From Microbacterium kunmingense (GTDB taxonomy: Bacteria; Actinomycetota; Actinomycetes; Actinomycetales; Microbacteriaceae): DNA of 57,499 nucleotides. Of this stretch, positions 27,767-35,673 are shown in pieces. Below the pieces are notes generated by a model. It saw nothing but the letters and a program-made list of their open reading frames with translations, made no database searches and was not told the origin of the DNA. Both the position numbers and the translations under genes were made by a program. Positions within the stretch are counted from its first letter, which is position 1; each line of letters starts with the position of its first letter. The stretch lies in assembly GCF_023155745.1 (NCBI RefSeq), contig NZ_JAKNUS010000016.1:1-57499 (forward strand), in the 5' to 3' direction.

Positions 27767-29421
27767 TGGGCGCGGGGGGTAGCCGGTACCGGCAGATCGG
27801 GGCCGTGCTGCGCCGGCACGGACTCGGCGTCCTGGCCGGCGTGCTGGGCCTGGGCGGCTTGGTGCCGTTCCACCGCGGCGCCCTCGGACACGCCCGGCAG
27901 GAGGACCCCTACACGAACCCGGAGCATGTGCGGGTCGCGTTGGAGGAGCTCGGGCCGACGTTCGTGAAACTGGGCCAGATCCTCTCCACCCGGCACGATC
28001 TGCTCCCCGCGGCATGGGTCGCCGAGTTCGCCAAACTGCAGGACGACGTCGCCGCGGCACCGTGGGAGGGCATTCGGGACGTGCTCCGTGAAGAGCTCGG
28101 CGCCGACCCAGAGCACGTGTTCGCCCAGTTCGACCCGGTGCCGCTGGCGGCGGCGTCCATCGGGCAGGCGTACGCGGCAACTCTTCACGACGGCACCGAG
28201 GTCGTCGTGAAGGTGCGCCGGCCCGGCGTGGTCGCGCAGGTGCATGAAGACCTGGACATTCTCCGCAACCTCGCCGACCGCGCCGACCGGCGCTGGGATG
28301 CCATCCGGCAGTACGACCTGCCCGGGCTGGTGGAGGAGTTCTCCCGCACGCTGCGTGCCGAGCTGGACTACCTGCAGGAGGCCCGCAACGCCGAACGGTT
28401 CGCGCAGGAGTTCGCCCACGCGGCGCGGGTGCGGATTCCCCGCGTGCACGGGGAGACCACGACCTCGCGCGTGCTGACCCTGGAGCGGATGAGCGGGGTG
28501 CGGATCGACGACCTGGAGGGCCTGGACGCCGCCGGCATCGACCGGGTCGCACTCGCGCGGCTGGGTGCCGACATCGTGCTCACGATGGTGTTCGACAACC
28601 GGTTCTTCCATGCCGACCCCCATCCCGGGAACATGTTCGTGCAGCCCGACGGCGCGCTCGCGCTGATCGACTTCGGGATGGTCGGGGAGCTCACCGAACA
28701 GACCACGGACGGCCTCGCCGGCATCGTGCTCGCCTTCACCCGCGACGACCCGGACGCCCTCACCACCGCCCTGATAGAACTCTCCCGGACCGCCGACGTC
28801 GTCGACCGGGCAGGGCTGCGGCAGGCGATCACCGCGTTCACGGCCCGCTACCGGGGCCGTTCGCTGTCGGAGATCAGCCTCGCAATCATGCTCCAGCAGC
28901 TGCTCGGCATCCTGCAGCAGCACCAGCTGCACCTTCCGCAGGAGACGGCGCTGCTGTTCAAAGTGCTGATGATGGCCGAAGGGACCGCGGCGCGGCTGGA
29001 TCCGGACTTCCAGATGCTCGACGCCCTGCAGCCCTACGCTGAGCAGCTCACCCGCGCCCAGCTGTCCCTGCCGGCTCTGGCCCGGCGATGGGCGCGCGCG
29101 GGAGCCGACACCGGGGCACTGCTCACCGAGCTGCCCGCCACCCTGAGCCGGCTCCGGCATCTCCTCGAAGACGGCGGGTTCGAGGTGCACCTGCGCGCGA
29201 CGGAGCTGGAACCTCTCGTCGGGCGCGCCGAACGCGTCGGCAACCGTGTCGTCGCGGGAATGATCGCCGCCGCGCTGATCGGCGGGATCGGCACCCTCGT
29301 CGGCGGGAACACGAAATGGCGCTCCCGGGAAGGCGTCCTGATCGGCGCCGGGACCGGCACGATCGGCGCGCTCGGCGGCTACCTGCTGTGGACTCTGCGG
29401 CGCCGCCGGCCCCGCCACTAA
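27766..29421 (+). CDS. AarF/UbiB-family protein kinase-like ATPase
   Basis: A 551-residue ABC1/AarF/UbiB family member. It has the KxGQ-type segment ([11 protein letters not shown]), the nucleotide Lys (VVVKVRRPG), the catalytic [12 protein letters not shown] and the DFG motif ([10 protein letters not shown]), then two C-terminal hydrophobic helices. UbiB-like proteins are ATPases that assist isoprenoid quinone metabolism. In actinobacterial metal islands an accessory copy may protect or restore quinone pools, which is an inference. It is coupled to the upstream ATPase gene. Confidence 0.88.
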   Translation: MGAGGSRYRQIGAVLRRHGLGVLAGVLGLGGLVPFHRGALGHARQEDPYTNPEHVRVALEELGPTFVKLGQILSTRHDLLPAAWVAEFAKLQDDVAAAPWEGIRDVLREELGADPEHVFAQFDPVPLAAASIGQAYAATLHDGTEVVVKVRRPGVVAQVHEDLDILRNLADRADRRWDAIRQYDLPGLVEEFSRTLRAELDYLQEARNAERFAQEFAHAARVRIPRVHGETTTSRVLTLERMSGVRIDDLEGLDAAGIDRVALARLGADIVLTMVFDNRFFHADPHPGNMFVQPDGALALIDFGMVGELTEQTTDGLAGIVLAFTRDDPDALTTALIELSRTADVVDRAGLRQAITAFTARYRGRSLSEISLAIMLQQLLGILQQHQLHLPQETALLFKVLMMAEGTAARLDPDFQMLDALQPYAEQLTRAQLSLPALARRWARAGADTGALLTELPATLSRLRHLLEDGGFEVHLRATELEPLVGRAERVGNRVVAGMIAAALIGGIGTLVGGNTKWRSREGVLIGAGTGTIGALGGYLLWTLRRRRPRH

Positions 29422-29464
29422 CCCGTGCGCGGCCTCGAGAACACCATGAAAAGGGGAAAGGGAG

Positions 29465-30145
29465 ATGGGACAGGATCAAAGTCGGCGTCAACGGATACGG
29501 CGTGATCGGCAAGAGGGTCGCCGACGCCGTCCACGCCCAACCCGACATGCAGTTGACTGGCGTCGCGGACATCATCACCGACTGGCGCATCAGATCCGCC
29601 GCCCGCCTCACCCCGACCCGTGGGAATCGCACCTCGGCGGCATCATGAACACGATGGTTCCCGAACCGGTCATTCCCTCCCACCAGGGTCCGGACGCGCG
29701 CACCGTGATTCCCGGCCTGGACGTGGTCACGATCGCCGCGAAGGGCGCGCACACGCATACCCACAACCACTACTGGACCCTGCAGCTGACCCGCCGCGCC
29801 TCACGCGACCCGATCCTCGACGCGTTGCGCGCCGCCCCCCGCATCGCGTTCATCCGCATGTCCGACGGGCTCGTCGCCCTCAACTCCACGGTCGAGCTGA
29901 TGCGCGACTTCGGCCGACCCCGCGGGGACATGTGGGAAGTCGCGGTCTGGGAAAAGCTCGTCACCGTCGACGGCGACGAGGCATACCTCACCTACCAGGT
30001 GTGCAACGAGGCGATCGTCGTCCCCGAGACCATCGACGCGATCCGTGCCCTCACCGGCACCGTCACCGACCCCGCCGCCTCCATCCGTCTCACCGACAAC
30101 ACCCTCGGCATGAGACACGACTTCCTCGCCGCGGAGCGGTCATGA
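29465..30145 (+). pseudogene. Type II glyceraldehyde-3-phosphate dehydrogenase remnant (internal deletion)
   Basis: Two matching pieces of an archaeal-type (type II) NAD(P)-dependent GAPDH are present. The Rossmann start [18 protein letters not shown] to DWRIR lies at about 29,480-29,600. The C-terminal part runs from NTMVPEPVIPSHQGPDA to DFLAAERS (29,648-30,145) in a different frame. The roughly 130 central residues, including the catalytic cysteine region, are missing. The second piece could still be translated as a 165-residue protein from the ATG at 29,648 and ends in an ATGA overlap with the next gene. It cannot be an active dehydrogenase. Confidence 0.8.
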
Positions 30146-30399
30146 CCACCCCGCACGCCGGACCGCCCCGCCCTGGACGCGTGTGGATCTGGGGGATCAT
30201 CGCGCTTGCCGTCGCCGGGATCGTCATCTACCTGGTCATCGACCACTGGACCCACCTCGCCGCGGCCGCCCCCTACGCCGGCATCATCGTGATCGCCCTA
30301 CTGCACCTGTTCAGCCACCGCGGACACGGAGGCCACGGACGACACCGTGAACAGACCCGTCACGACCACACGAACCCGCCCCCCGACGACGACGCATGA
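30142..30399 (+). CDS. Small DUF2933-like membrane protein
   Basis: An 85-residue protein with two hydrophobic helices (about residues 15-32 and 40-58) and a His/Gly/Arg-rich tail (HRGHGGHGRH) that could bind metal. DUF2933 proteins are common companions of copper-resistance genes. Both its ends overlap neighbours by ATGA, so it is translated as part of the operon. Confidence 0.7.
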   Translation: MTTPHAGPPRPGRVWIWGIIALAVAGIVIYLVIDHWTHLAAAAPYAGIIVIALLHLFSHRGHGGHGRHREQTRHDHTNPPPDDDA

Positions 30400-31304
30400 G
30401 CACCCCCACCGCGGCCGGCACCGGACGGCGGGCGCCGAGCCCGTGGCGGATGCTGGGGATCACCTTCGCGTGGGGGTCCTGCTTCGTCGCGATCAGCGTC
30501 GGGCTGCAAGATGCGCCGCTGCTGTGGCTCGCAGCACTGCGCGCCCTCGTCGCCGGTGCCGCTCTGCTGATCCTCACTGTCATCCGCCGCGCGCCCGTCC
30601 CCCGCGAGGTACGCAGTTGGACGCTGATCGGCGTGCTCGGCGTCGTGAACGTCGCCATCGCCTACGCCGCCATGTTCGGCGGCACCATCGGCCTGACAAC
30701 GGGCGTCGCGTCCGTGCTGGCCAACGTCCAGCCCGTCCTCATCCTGCTGCCCGCCTGGTGGCTCTACCGCGAACGTCCCTCCCTGCGATCGGTGGCCGCG
30801 ATGCTCACCGGGCTCGCCGGACTCCTGCTCATCGTGCTGCCCGCCGGCGCCGGGACCGGGGCATGGCTGTCCCTCACCGCCGCCGCCGCCGTCACCGCCG
30901 GCACCCTCATCAGCCGCGCCGTGCGCGCCGACCCGTTCCTCGTCGCCACCGTGCAGCTGCTGCTCGGCGGCGGGATCCTCCTCGTCGCCGCCGCGATCGT
31001 CGAAGGTCCGCCGGTCATTGAATGGACGCCGGGATTCGTGCTCTCCCTGCTGTGGATGTCCCTGGCCGGCACCGCCGCGACCACCGTCGCCTGGTACGCC
31101 GAGACGCAGCGGTCCCGGCTCGACATCCTCACAACATGGACGATCCTCGTGCCCGTCTTCGGGATCGTCCTGTCCGTCGGGCTCTTGCAGGAGACCCAGA
31201 GCGTGCTCGGCTGGACCGGCACCGCCATCGTGATCGGCTCCGTCGCCCTCCTCACCATCCCCGGCAGACACGCTGACCGCGCGTCCCGTCGGCTTGAAGG
31301 TTGA
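30396..31304 (+). CDS. EamA/DMT family transporter
   Basis: This 302-residue inner-membrane protein has ten hydrophobic segments arranged as two EamA repeats (start TFAWGSCFVAISVGL, second half ending VFGIVLSVGLLQE). The family exports small metabolites; the substrate here is unknown. It closes the plus-strand copper-linked group and is followed by a GC hairpin and then the transposon insertion point 250 bases later. Confidence 0.85.
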   Translation: MSTPTAAGTGRRAPSPWRMLGITFAWGSCFVAISVGLQDAPLLWLAALRALVAGAALLILTVIRRAPVPREVRSWTLIGVLGVVNVAIAYAAMFGGTIGLTTGVASVLANVQPVLILLPAWWLYRERPSLRSVAAMLTGLAGLLLIVLPAGAGTGAWLSLTAAAAVTAGTLISRAVRADPFLVATVQLLLGGGILLVAAAIVEGPPVIEWTPGFVLSLLWMSLAGTAATTVAWYAETQRSRLDILTTWTILVPVFGIVLSVGLLQETQSVLGWTGTAIVIGSVALLTIPGRHADRASRRLEG

Positions 31305-31314
31305 GCGCCCGCCT

Positions 31315-31331
31315 GGTGGCGCCCCGCCACC
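31315..31331 (+). terminator. GC hairpin after the EamA gene
   Basis: GGTGGCG and CGCCACC form a perfect 7-bp stem with a 3-base loop 10 bases after the stop. There is no U-run, so termination is tentative. Confidence 0.4.
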
Positions 31332-31548
31332 ACCCATCAAACCGACGTCCCAGCCCTGGCCGGGTGATGTAGTCGTCAAGCTGGTCGGACATGCCGGCGA
31401 CGTGGCCGCAACGAACAGCCCGAGATGCCGGTACACACGACCCATCGGACAAAACGAATAGCCCGTCCGCCCGCCGCCGGTGGAAATTGCAGCTCCTATC
31501 GAGAACCTTCACCCTGGCGGTCCGTCGCGCAGAAGGACGGCGCCCGAG
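31332..31548. other. Left flank of the transposon, candidate attachment region
   Basis: No convincing gene lies between the EamA hairpin and the insertion point. A minus-strand frame (31,252-31,512, containing MSDQLDDYITRPGLGRRFDGW) is open but unrecognised and might be the end of a displaced gene. Because two left ends share this flank, it is the likeliest place for the sequence recognised by the element's TniQ protein. Confidence 0.4.
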
Positions 31549-31553
31549 AGTTG
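31549..31553. repeat. Target-site duplication, left copy (AGTTG)
   Basis: AGTTG directly precedes the left terminal TGTAGG and is repeated directly after the right terminal CCTACA at 55294. A 5-bp duplication is the hallmark of TnsB/TniA-type transposition. Confidence 0.85.
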
Positions 31554-31655
31554 TGTAGGAACCGCTCAGAGATGTCCGAGTTGTTCGCGATAGTCCGCGG
31601 GTGGCCGGGGCGAAATGTCCGCGATCCGAGCGCGCAATCGTGCCACGACTTGTCC
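31554..31655. repeat. Left end of the Tn7-like element (three transposase-binding sites)
   Basis: The tip is TGTAGG-N13-TGTCC. Direct TGTCC cores start 19, 62 and 97 bases from the tip (31573, 31616, 31651). The right end uses the same tip and first spacing, and an external copy at 55299 has all three spacings. Multiple spaced binding sites are normal for TnsB-family ends. Confidence 0.85.
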
Positions 31656-31715
31656 GCGGAGGCGGCTATGCGGTCCGGCGCTCTCGACCAACGAGAACAC
31701 GTAGCACTCCGCTGG

Positions 31716-32522
31716 TTACCTCGCGAAGCAGACCGTGTCGCCAGCAAGCCCATCGACGCGCAACTCGTACCGGACGTCGTCGAGGTCGGCGACGTTCCAC
31801 TCGTCCGTGAAGGTGAGCGATTCGCCGGGCGCGACGTCCTCAGCACCGTAGCCGGTTGGCCATTCGCCGTAATTGATCACCGAAGTGTCCATGTCGGTCG
31901 CCGGAACTGCCAGGGCAAACAAAGTCGGATCCCAGGTTCGATCCTCAGACAGGTTTGCGATCGTTACCGTGAACGCCGCGTTCGCCTGGGGATTGCTTCC
32001 CTCCGGAAGCACAGTCGGTGCTTCCACTGTGATGGTGACCGGGATGTTTCCCTGCGTATAACGGAGCTCGATCGGAGCTGCGTTGGCGAATCCACCGCCA
32101 TCCTCGCACCAATACGGCAGATCGACCGTCGCGGTCTCGGGGTCTTCCTGATCCGAGGCTTCGGGTGAAGGCTCCGCTTCGTCGGGGAAGGAATGGTAGT
32201 TGACCACGATCTTGACATCGCGCTGAAAGACCTCGCCCTTCTCGAACGATGCCACGCCGCCGATCTCGACCTCGTCGACCTCCTCGGGCTTGTTCAGCCA
32301 GCCAGTGATGAGGTCACCAAGCGCGTTGGTTTCGATACTCGTAAACCCAGCCGCCTCGAGTGTTTCGACCACATCCGTGTACAGCTCACCCTCGAGGTCC
32401 GCGGACGACGCTGGCATCCGCGCCTCGTCGGACGGTAATGCCTCGGATTCCGACCCGCTACACGCCGCGAGCGACAGCGTCATCGCGATAAGAAGGCTGG
32501 CTGCGAGAGCACGCATGGTCAT
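31716..32522 (-). CDS. Secreted lipoprotein of unknown function
   Basis: A 268-residue protein with a clean lipoprotein signal (LSLAAC lipobox at about residue 21). The mature part has a PASTA-like start (TLEAAGFTSIETNALGD), an acidic Pro/Glu linker (DEAEPSPEASDQEDPETA) and a C-terminal beta-rich domain with two Cys. It resembles generic actinobacterial surface lipoproteins. It is the outermost cargo gene of the left arm, only 60 bases from the last transposase-binding site, and is transcribed toward the end. Confidence 0.7.
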   Translation of the reverse strand: MTMRALAASLLIAMTLSLAACSGSESEALPSDEARMPASSADLEGELYTDVVETLEAAGFTSIETNALGDLITGWLNKPEEVDEVEIGGVASFEKGEVFQRDVKIVVNYHSFPDEAEPSPEASDQEDPETATVDLPYWCEDGGGFANAAPIELRYTQGNIPVTITVEAPTVLPEGSNPQANAAFTVTIANLSEDRTWDPTLFALAVPATDMDTSVINYGEWPTGYGAEDVAPGESLTFTDEWNVADLDDVRYELRVDGLAGDTVCFAR

Positions 32523-32699
32523 CCCCGTCGTTCCCCAAATTCTCGAGCATCCGACGTTCGGACCCGATCACTGATGACCACCCTAGATGGGCCTATCCCA
32601 TACCCGATCACTTGCGACAGCAACATCCCGAGGGTGATGCCGATGCTCTTGCCGCGTTACGGTCCACGGCTGTCTGGCAGAGTCGGCACGCTCCTGACC

Positions 32700-33549
32700 T
32701 CAGTCAGCCCCACTGGGGTTTGTATCGGATACCACTTCTTCAGCCCGAAACTCGGCCAGATGCTCCGGATCCATCGAATTGATCAACTCCGCGAGATGAA
32801 GTTGATCGACGAACGGCTCGTGCTCGGCACCGACCCAGTACGTAAATGTCGGGCGCATCCCACGAAACGGAAAGGTGGGTGGAGTCCCCATGGGCGACCG
32901 CGGAAAGTGACGAGTAGAGAGCACCAACGGCCGGAATCTCGCTGAAGACGCGCTGCGAATATTGATAGTTCGTCTTGGCGTGGGAGCGGCCGACCGTGAC
33001 GACAGCGATGTCGTCTTGGGTCTTCCCCCGCTTCTCGCGGCGCTGGACACGCACGTGCTGATCCGCAAGCTCGACAATCAGCATCTCGCGGATTCGAGTC
33101 GCGCGCTCAGCGACCTGCGCCCCGGATGTGGCGATGAGATTCTCTAGCCCTCGAAAGAGCGAGGCGTAGCCGCGCGCGGCGCGTTCGTCGGCGTTGACGT
33201 CGGCGAGCATCCAGCTGCAAGCAGCTGCGACTTCGGCGATTCCGCGAGCTATGAGCGTGGCCGGGAGCGTGTAGAGCGTGTCGGCATCCATCACGATCTC
33301 GAGGCCGCGCAGATGTGATCTGAGGGCGTTGCTGGTCGTCTCCACGTACTCAACTCGCTCGTCGAAGGCCCGATGGTGAAGCTTGTTCGATGCCGCGTCC
33401 AAGTCCTGGGCATATGCCGTTGCTGACTCGGCCGCAAGCATTTGGTTCGCGAGGCCCTTGAGTGTGCGCTCGACGTGCGATCTCGATCGAACCAGTACCT
33501 CGCGCGCTGCAGCCGCCACTACCTGAAGCCGTTCCTCATCTCCATCCAC
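32700..33549 (-). pseudogene. HEPN-like hypothetical gene with a late frameshift
   Basis: The frame from 33549 encodes about 235 mainly helical residues, including LYSSLSAVAHGDSTH, a pattern (SxxAHG) common in HEPN-like and abortive-infection helical proteins. After DAPDIYVLG the frame loses coding character. The adjacent frame continues convincingly (EPFVDQLHLAELINSMDPEHL) to a stop at 32700. A one-base indel near 32,840-32,855 explains this. The function is unknown; sequencing error is possible. Confidence 0.55.
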
Positions 33550-33774
33550 ACTCTGATGATGGCTGAGATCGCAGGGGTGCAGCGGCTAGCTCTCACCCGC
33601 GTGGCTGCATGTCAGGCTGATAGCCTCCATGAACTGGATGCGGGCATGGCGTCCTTCCTCGAGGAGTACTGATTTGGCATGACCCACCTGCGCCTCAGCA
33701 ATCCGCCTGGCTCGCGATTCACGACCTGCAACGGTCGCAACTACTTCAGCCATCCCCACCATCGAGACCGCGGG

Positions 33775-34107
33775 ATGTCGAACACGAAGTCGATCTGGGC
33801 GATCGCAGATGAGGTCGAGTGCCACGTCTTTTGCGACACCGAGGCCAGGGAGTCGGCGAAGGTCGCCGCGCCATCGCAGGTGTGGGCGGTAGCCGCTGAC
33901 CTTACACAGCCGTTCGGCACGAGGGGCGAGGTTCTCGCCAGATTCTTGCCGCCGCAAGCAGGATCTGCCGATTGGCACGGTCACCCAGTTGGAAAGGGGA
34001 GCCCCGGAACGACCAAGACCGCGCCGGCCGATGTCATTGCGGACTGGGAGGCCAGCGGTTTGGTGTCACATGCGCTCGCGAAGAAGTTGCGCAAGCAGGT
34101 GATGTGA
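33775..34107 (+). CDS. Unrecognised 110-residue protein, first of a pair
   Basis: Reads MSNTKSIWAIADEVECHVF... and ends in VSHALAKKLRKQVM. No signal peptide or membrane segment is visible, and the middle is Gly/Pro-rich. Its TGA overlaps the start of the next gene (TGATGG), so the two are translated as a unit. An overlapping minus-strand frame (33,586-33,984) exists but has low-complexity, Arg-rich composition and no context. I do not recognise the family. Confidence 0.55.
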   Translation: MSNTKSIWAIADEVECHVFCDTEARESAKVAAPSQVWAVAADLTQPFGTRGEVLARFLPPQAGSADWHGHPVGKGSPGTTKTAPADVIADWEASGLVSHALAKKLRKQVM

Positions 34108-35309
34108 TGGACATCCGTCGCCTCACTTTGCGGATTCCCGGGCTATGGGAGGACGCCTGGCTATATAGAGAAAATCTTCTCGTTTGGGACCGCCATGGGC
34201 AGCTCTTCTACGTCCCGATCCACACCCTTTGGAGGCGAGTCGAGCAAGCGCGGGATCATCACCACGCTGTCTTGGCCGACCACCTTGTGTTCCGAAGCGA
34301 ACGGAAGTCCTCTCACGAGTTTCAGGATCTACTCGCCATCCCATCAGTGAAGCGCGAGTTCGTTGCGCCGCTCACAACGACCGCCGAGGTCATAGTCGAG
34401 ATCGACGCCTCCGACTTCCGGCAGGCTTCGATCGAGGCGACGCCGGGCAACCTCACCGACACCGTTGCGTACGGCAACAGGCTCTTCACGACGAGTGATG
34501 CCGGCGTGTTCGAGACGCAGTTCGACGCTCGCTACGACGAGGGCTCCCCGCTTCTTCAAGTGCACTCGGCTCCAGCGACCGCGATCGTCGCCGGAAACGG
34601 CCAGTTCGCGGTCTCACTTGGCGAGGTCGGCTTGCTGTCCCGCGAGGTGGGATTCGGAGATGGCTACGGGTGGATCGACTCGGCACAAGAGGCGATCCTC
34701 GAAACGCTGGCACCGTACTCACGCCACGTGACGCGATCCTCCGTTCACCTGGTCAACTATGGTGAGTCACCCATCCCGGACTTCATCCGCGCCACCACGC
34801 ACGTGGAACGCCGTCCGAATGGGTTCACGGAAAACATCATCACCGAGTTCAGTGAACCGGCCTCACTCGACGAGTCGCTCCGCCAAGTGGTCGGACAAGA
34901 CATCCCGTCAGACGAATTCCGGCCAGGTGAGGCGTTTGATGTTCTAGGCAACGCGAACTACCGGCTTCTTATCCAGATTGGCGACGAGGTCAGCGTGCTG
35001 AACATGCTTGCAACGCGCGACCGGCCCCTTCGAGTGAACCCATACCGCCGGATCGACGTCGGCGACGAGCTACCGAGGACCCTCAATCAAGCTCTCTCAA
35101 CGCAGGCGTTGCGCTCGGGGTTCCTCGTCGAACACGTGGGAGGCGTCCACGTTCTTGGCGACTCCGGCGTCATCGAGCTCGCGAACGAACTAGTCGTGCA
35201 AGCTCGCACGTTCCCTGCCTCCCGCCGCTACGTCGACACGGTTGTCCTGGTGCGAGAGGGCAGCTTGGATCTTGTTGGCTTCATCGACGTTGATGGGACA
35301 GGCGCCTAA
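34107..35309 (+). CDS. Unrecognised 400-residue protein, second of a pair
   Basis: A soluble protein starting MDIRRLTLRIPGLWEDAWLY. It appears rich in beta strands: repeated short hydrophobic strands separated by Gly/Asp turns (for example AYGNRLFTTSDAGVFETQF, TAIVAGNGQFAVSLGEVGLL), which would fit a propeller-like fold. No catalytic motif is evident. It is coupled to the upstream 110-residue protein and followed by an XRE regulator in the same direction. Its place in a defence-loaded transposon makes a defence or conflict role conceivable, without direct evidence. Confidence 0.6.
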   Translation: MDIRRLTLRIPGLWEDAWLYRENLLVWDRHGQLFYVPIHTLWRRVEQARDHHHAVLADHLVFRSERKSSHEFQDLLAIPSVKREFVAPLTTTAEVIVEIDASDFRQASIEATPGNLTDTVAYGNRLFTTSDAGVFETQFDARYDEGSPLLQVHSAPATAIVAGNGQFAVSLGEVGLLSREVGFGDGYGWIDSAQEAILETLAPYSRHVTRSSVHLVNYGESPIPDFIRATTHVERRPNGFTENIITEFSEPASLDESLRQVVGQDIPSDEFRPGEAFDVLGNANYRLLIQIGDEVSVLNMLATRDRPLRVNPYRRIDVGDELPRTLNQALSTQALRSGFLVEHVGGVHVLGDSGVIELANELVVQARTFPASRRYVDTVVLVREGSLDLVGFIDVDGTGA

Positions 35310-35388
35310 ACCAAGTATCGACACCCTCCAGCAGGAATGCCATACAGATTAGGCCATACCGACACAGGTTCGCGGGAACGCTGGATCG

Positions 35389-35673
35389 GTGGCGAAGCGG
35401 ACCAGACCCGAGGATGCGGCCTGGAGCGACTACGCCGGCCAGCTCGCCACGAACCTTCAACGGCTCCGCCACGAGCGCGGACTCAGCCAAGAAGACGTTG
35501 CGTACCGGTCCGGCCTGACCCGCTACACGTACCAGAAGTATGAGAAGGGCGAGTCGAAGCCAGGCACACCGGCAAACCCGACGATCCGCACTCTGCTCGC
35601 GATGTCGCAGGCGCTTGGTGTTGAGCTCACTGAGGTCCTTCCGCAAGACGTGCCGGATCTTCGGCTTCGCTGA
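35389..35673 (+). CDS. XRE-family helix-turn-helix regulator
   Basis: A 94-residue protein with a Cro/CI-type HTH (LRHERGLSQEDVAYRSGLTRYTYQKYEKG) covering residues of about 22-68, started by GTG at 35389. It lies 79 bases after the unknown pair. Its last 47 bases overlap the 3' end of tniQ on the opposite strand, so the two transcripts are antisense to one another. It may control the upstream pair or the transposition genes. Confidence 0.82.
   Translation: MAKRTRPEDAAWSDYAGQLATNLQRLRHERGLSQEDVAYRSGLTRYTYQKYEKGESKPGTPANPTIRTLLAMSQALGVELTEVLPQDVPDLRLR

Noticed and set aside
31425..32168. Plus-strand frame running through the left transposon end (contains ELCRNRSEMSEL), with a similar peptide (KLCRNRSELS) at 55,290
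   Set aside because: The shared peptide is only the translation of the conserved terminal sequence; neither frame has coding context.
33586..33984. Minus-strand frame overlapping the 110-residue gene
   Set aside because: Arg-rich composition without recognisable structure, whereas the plus-strand frame is translationally coupled to a well-formed downstream gene.
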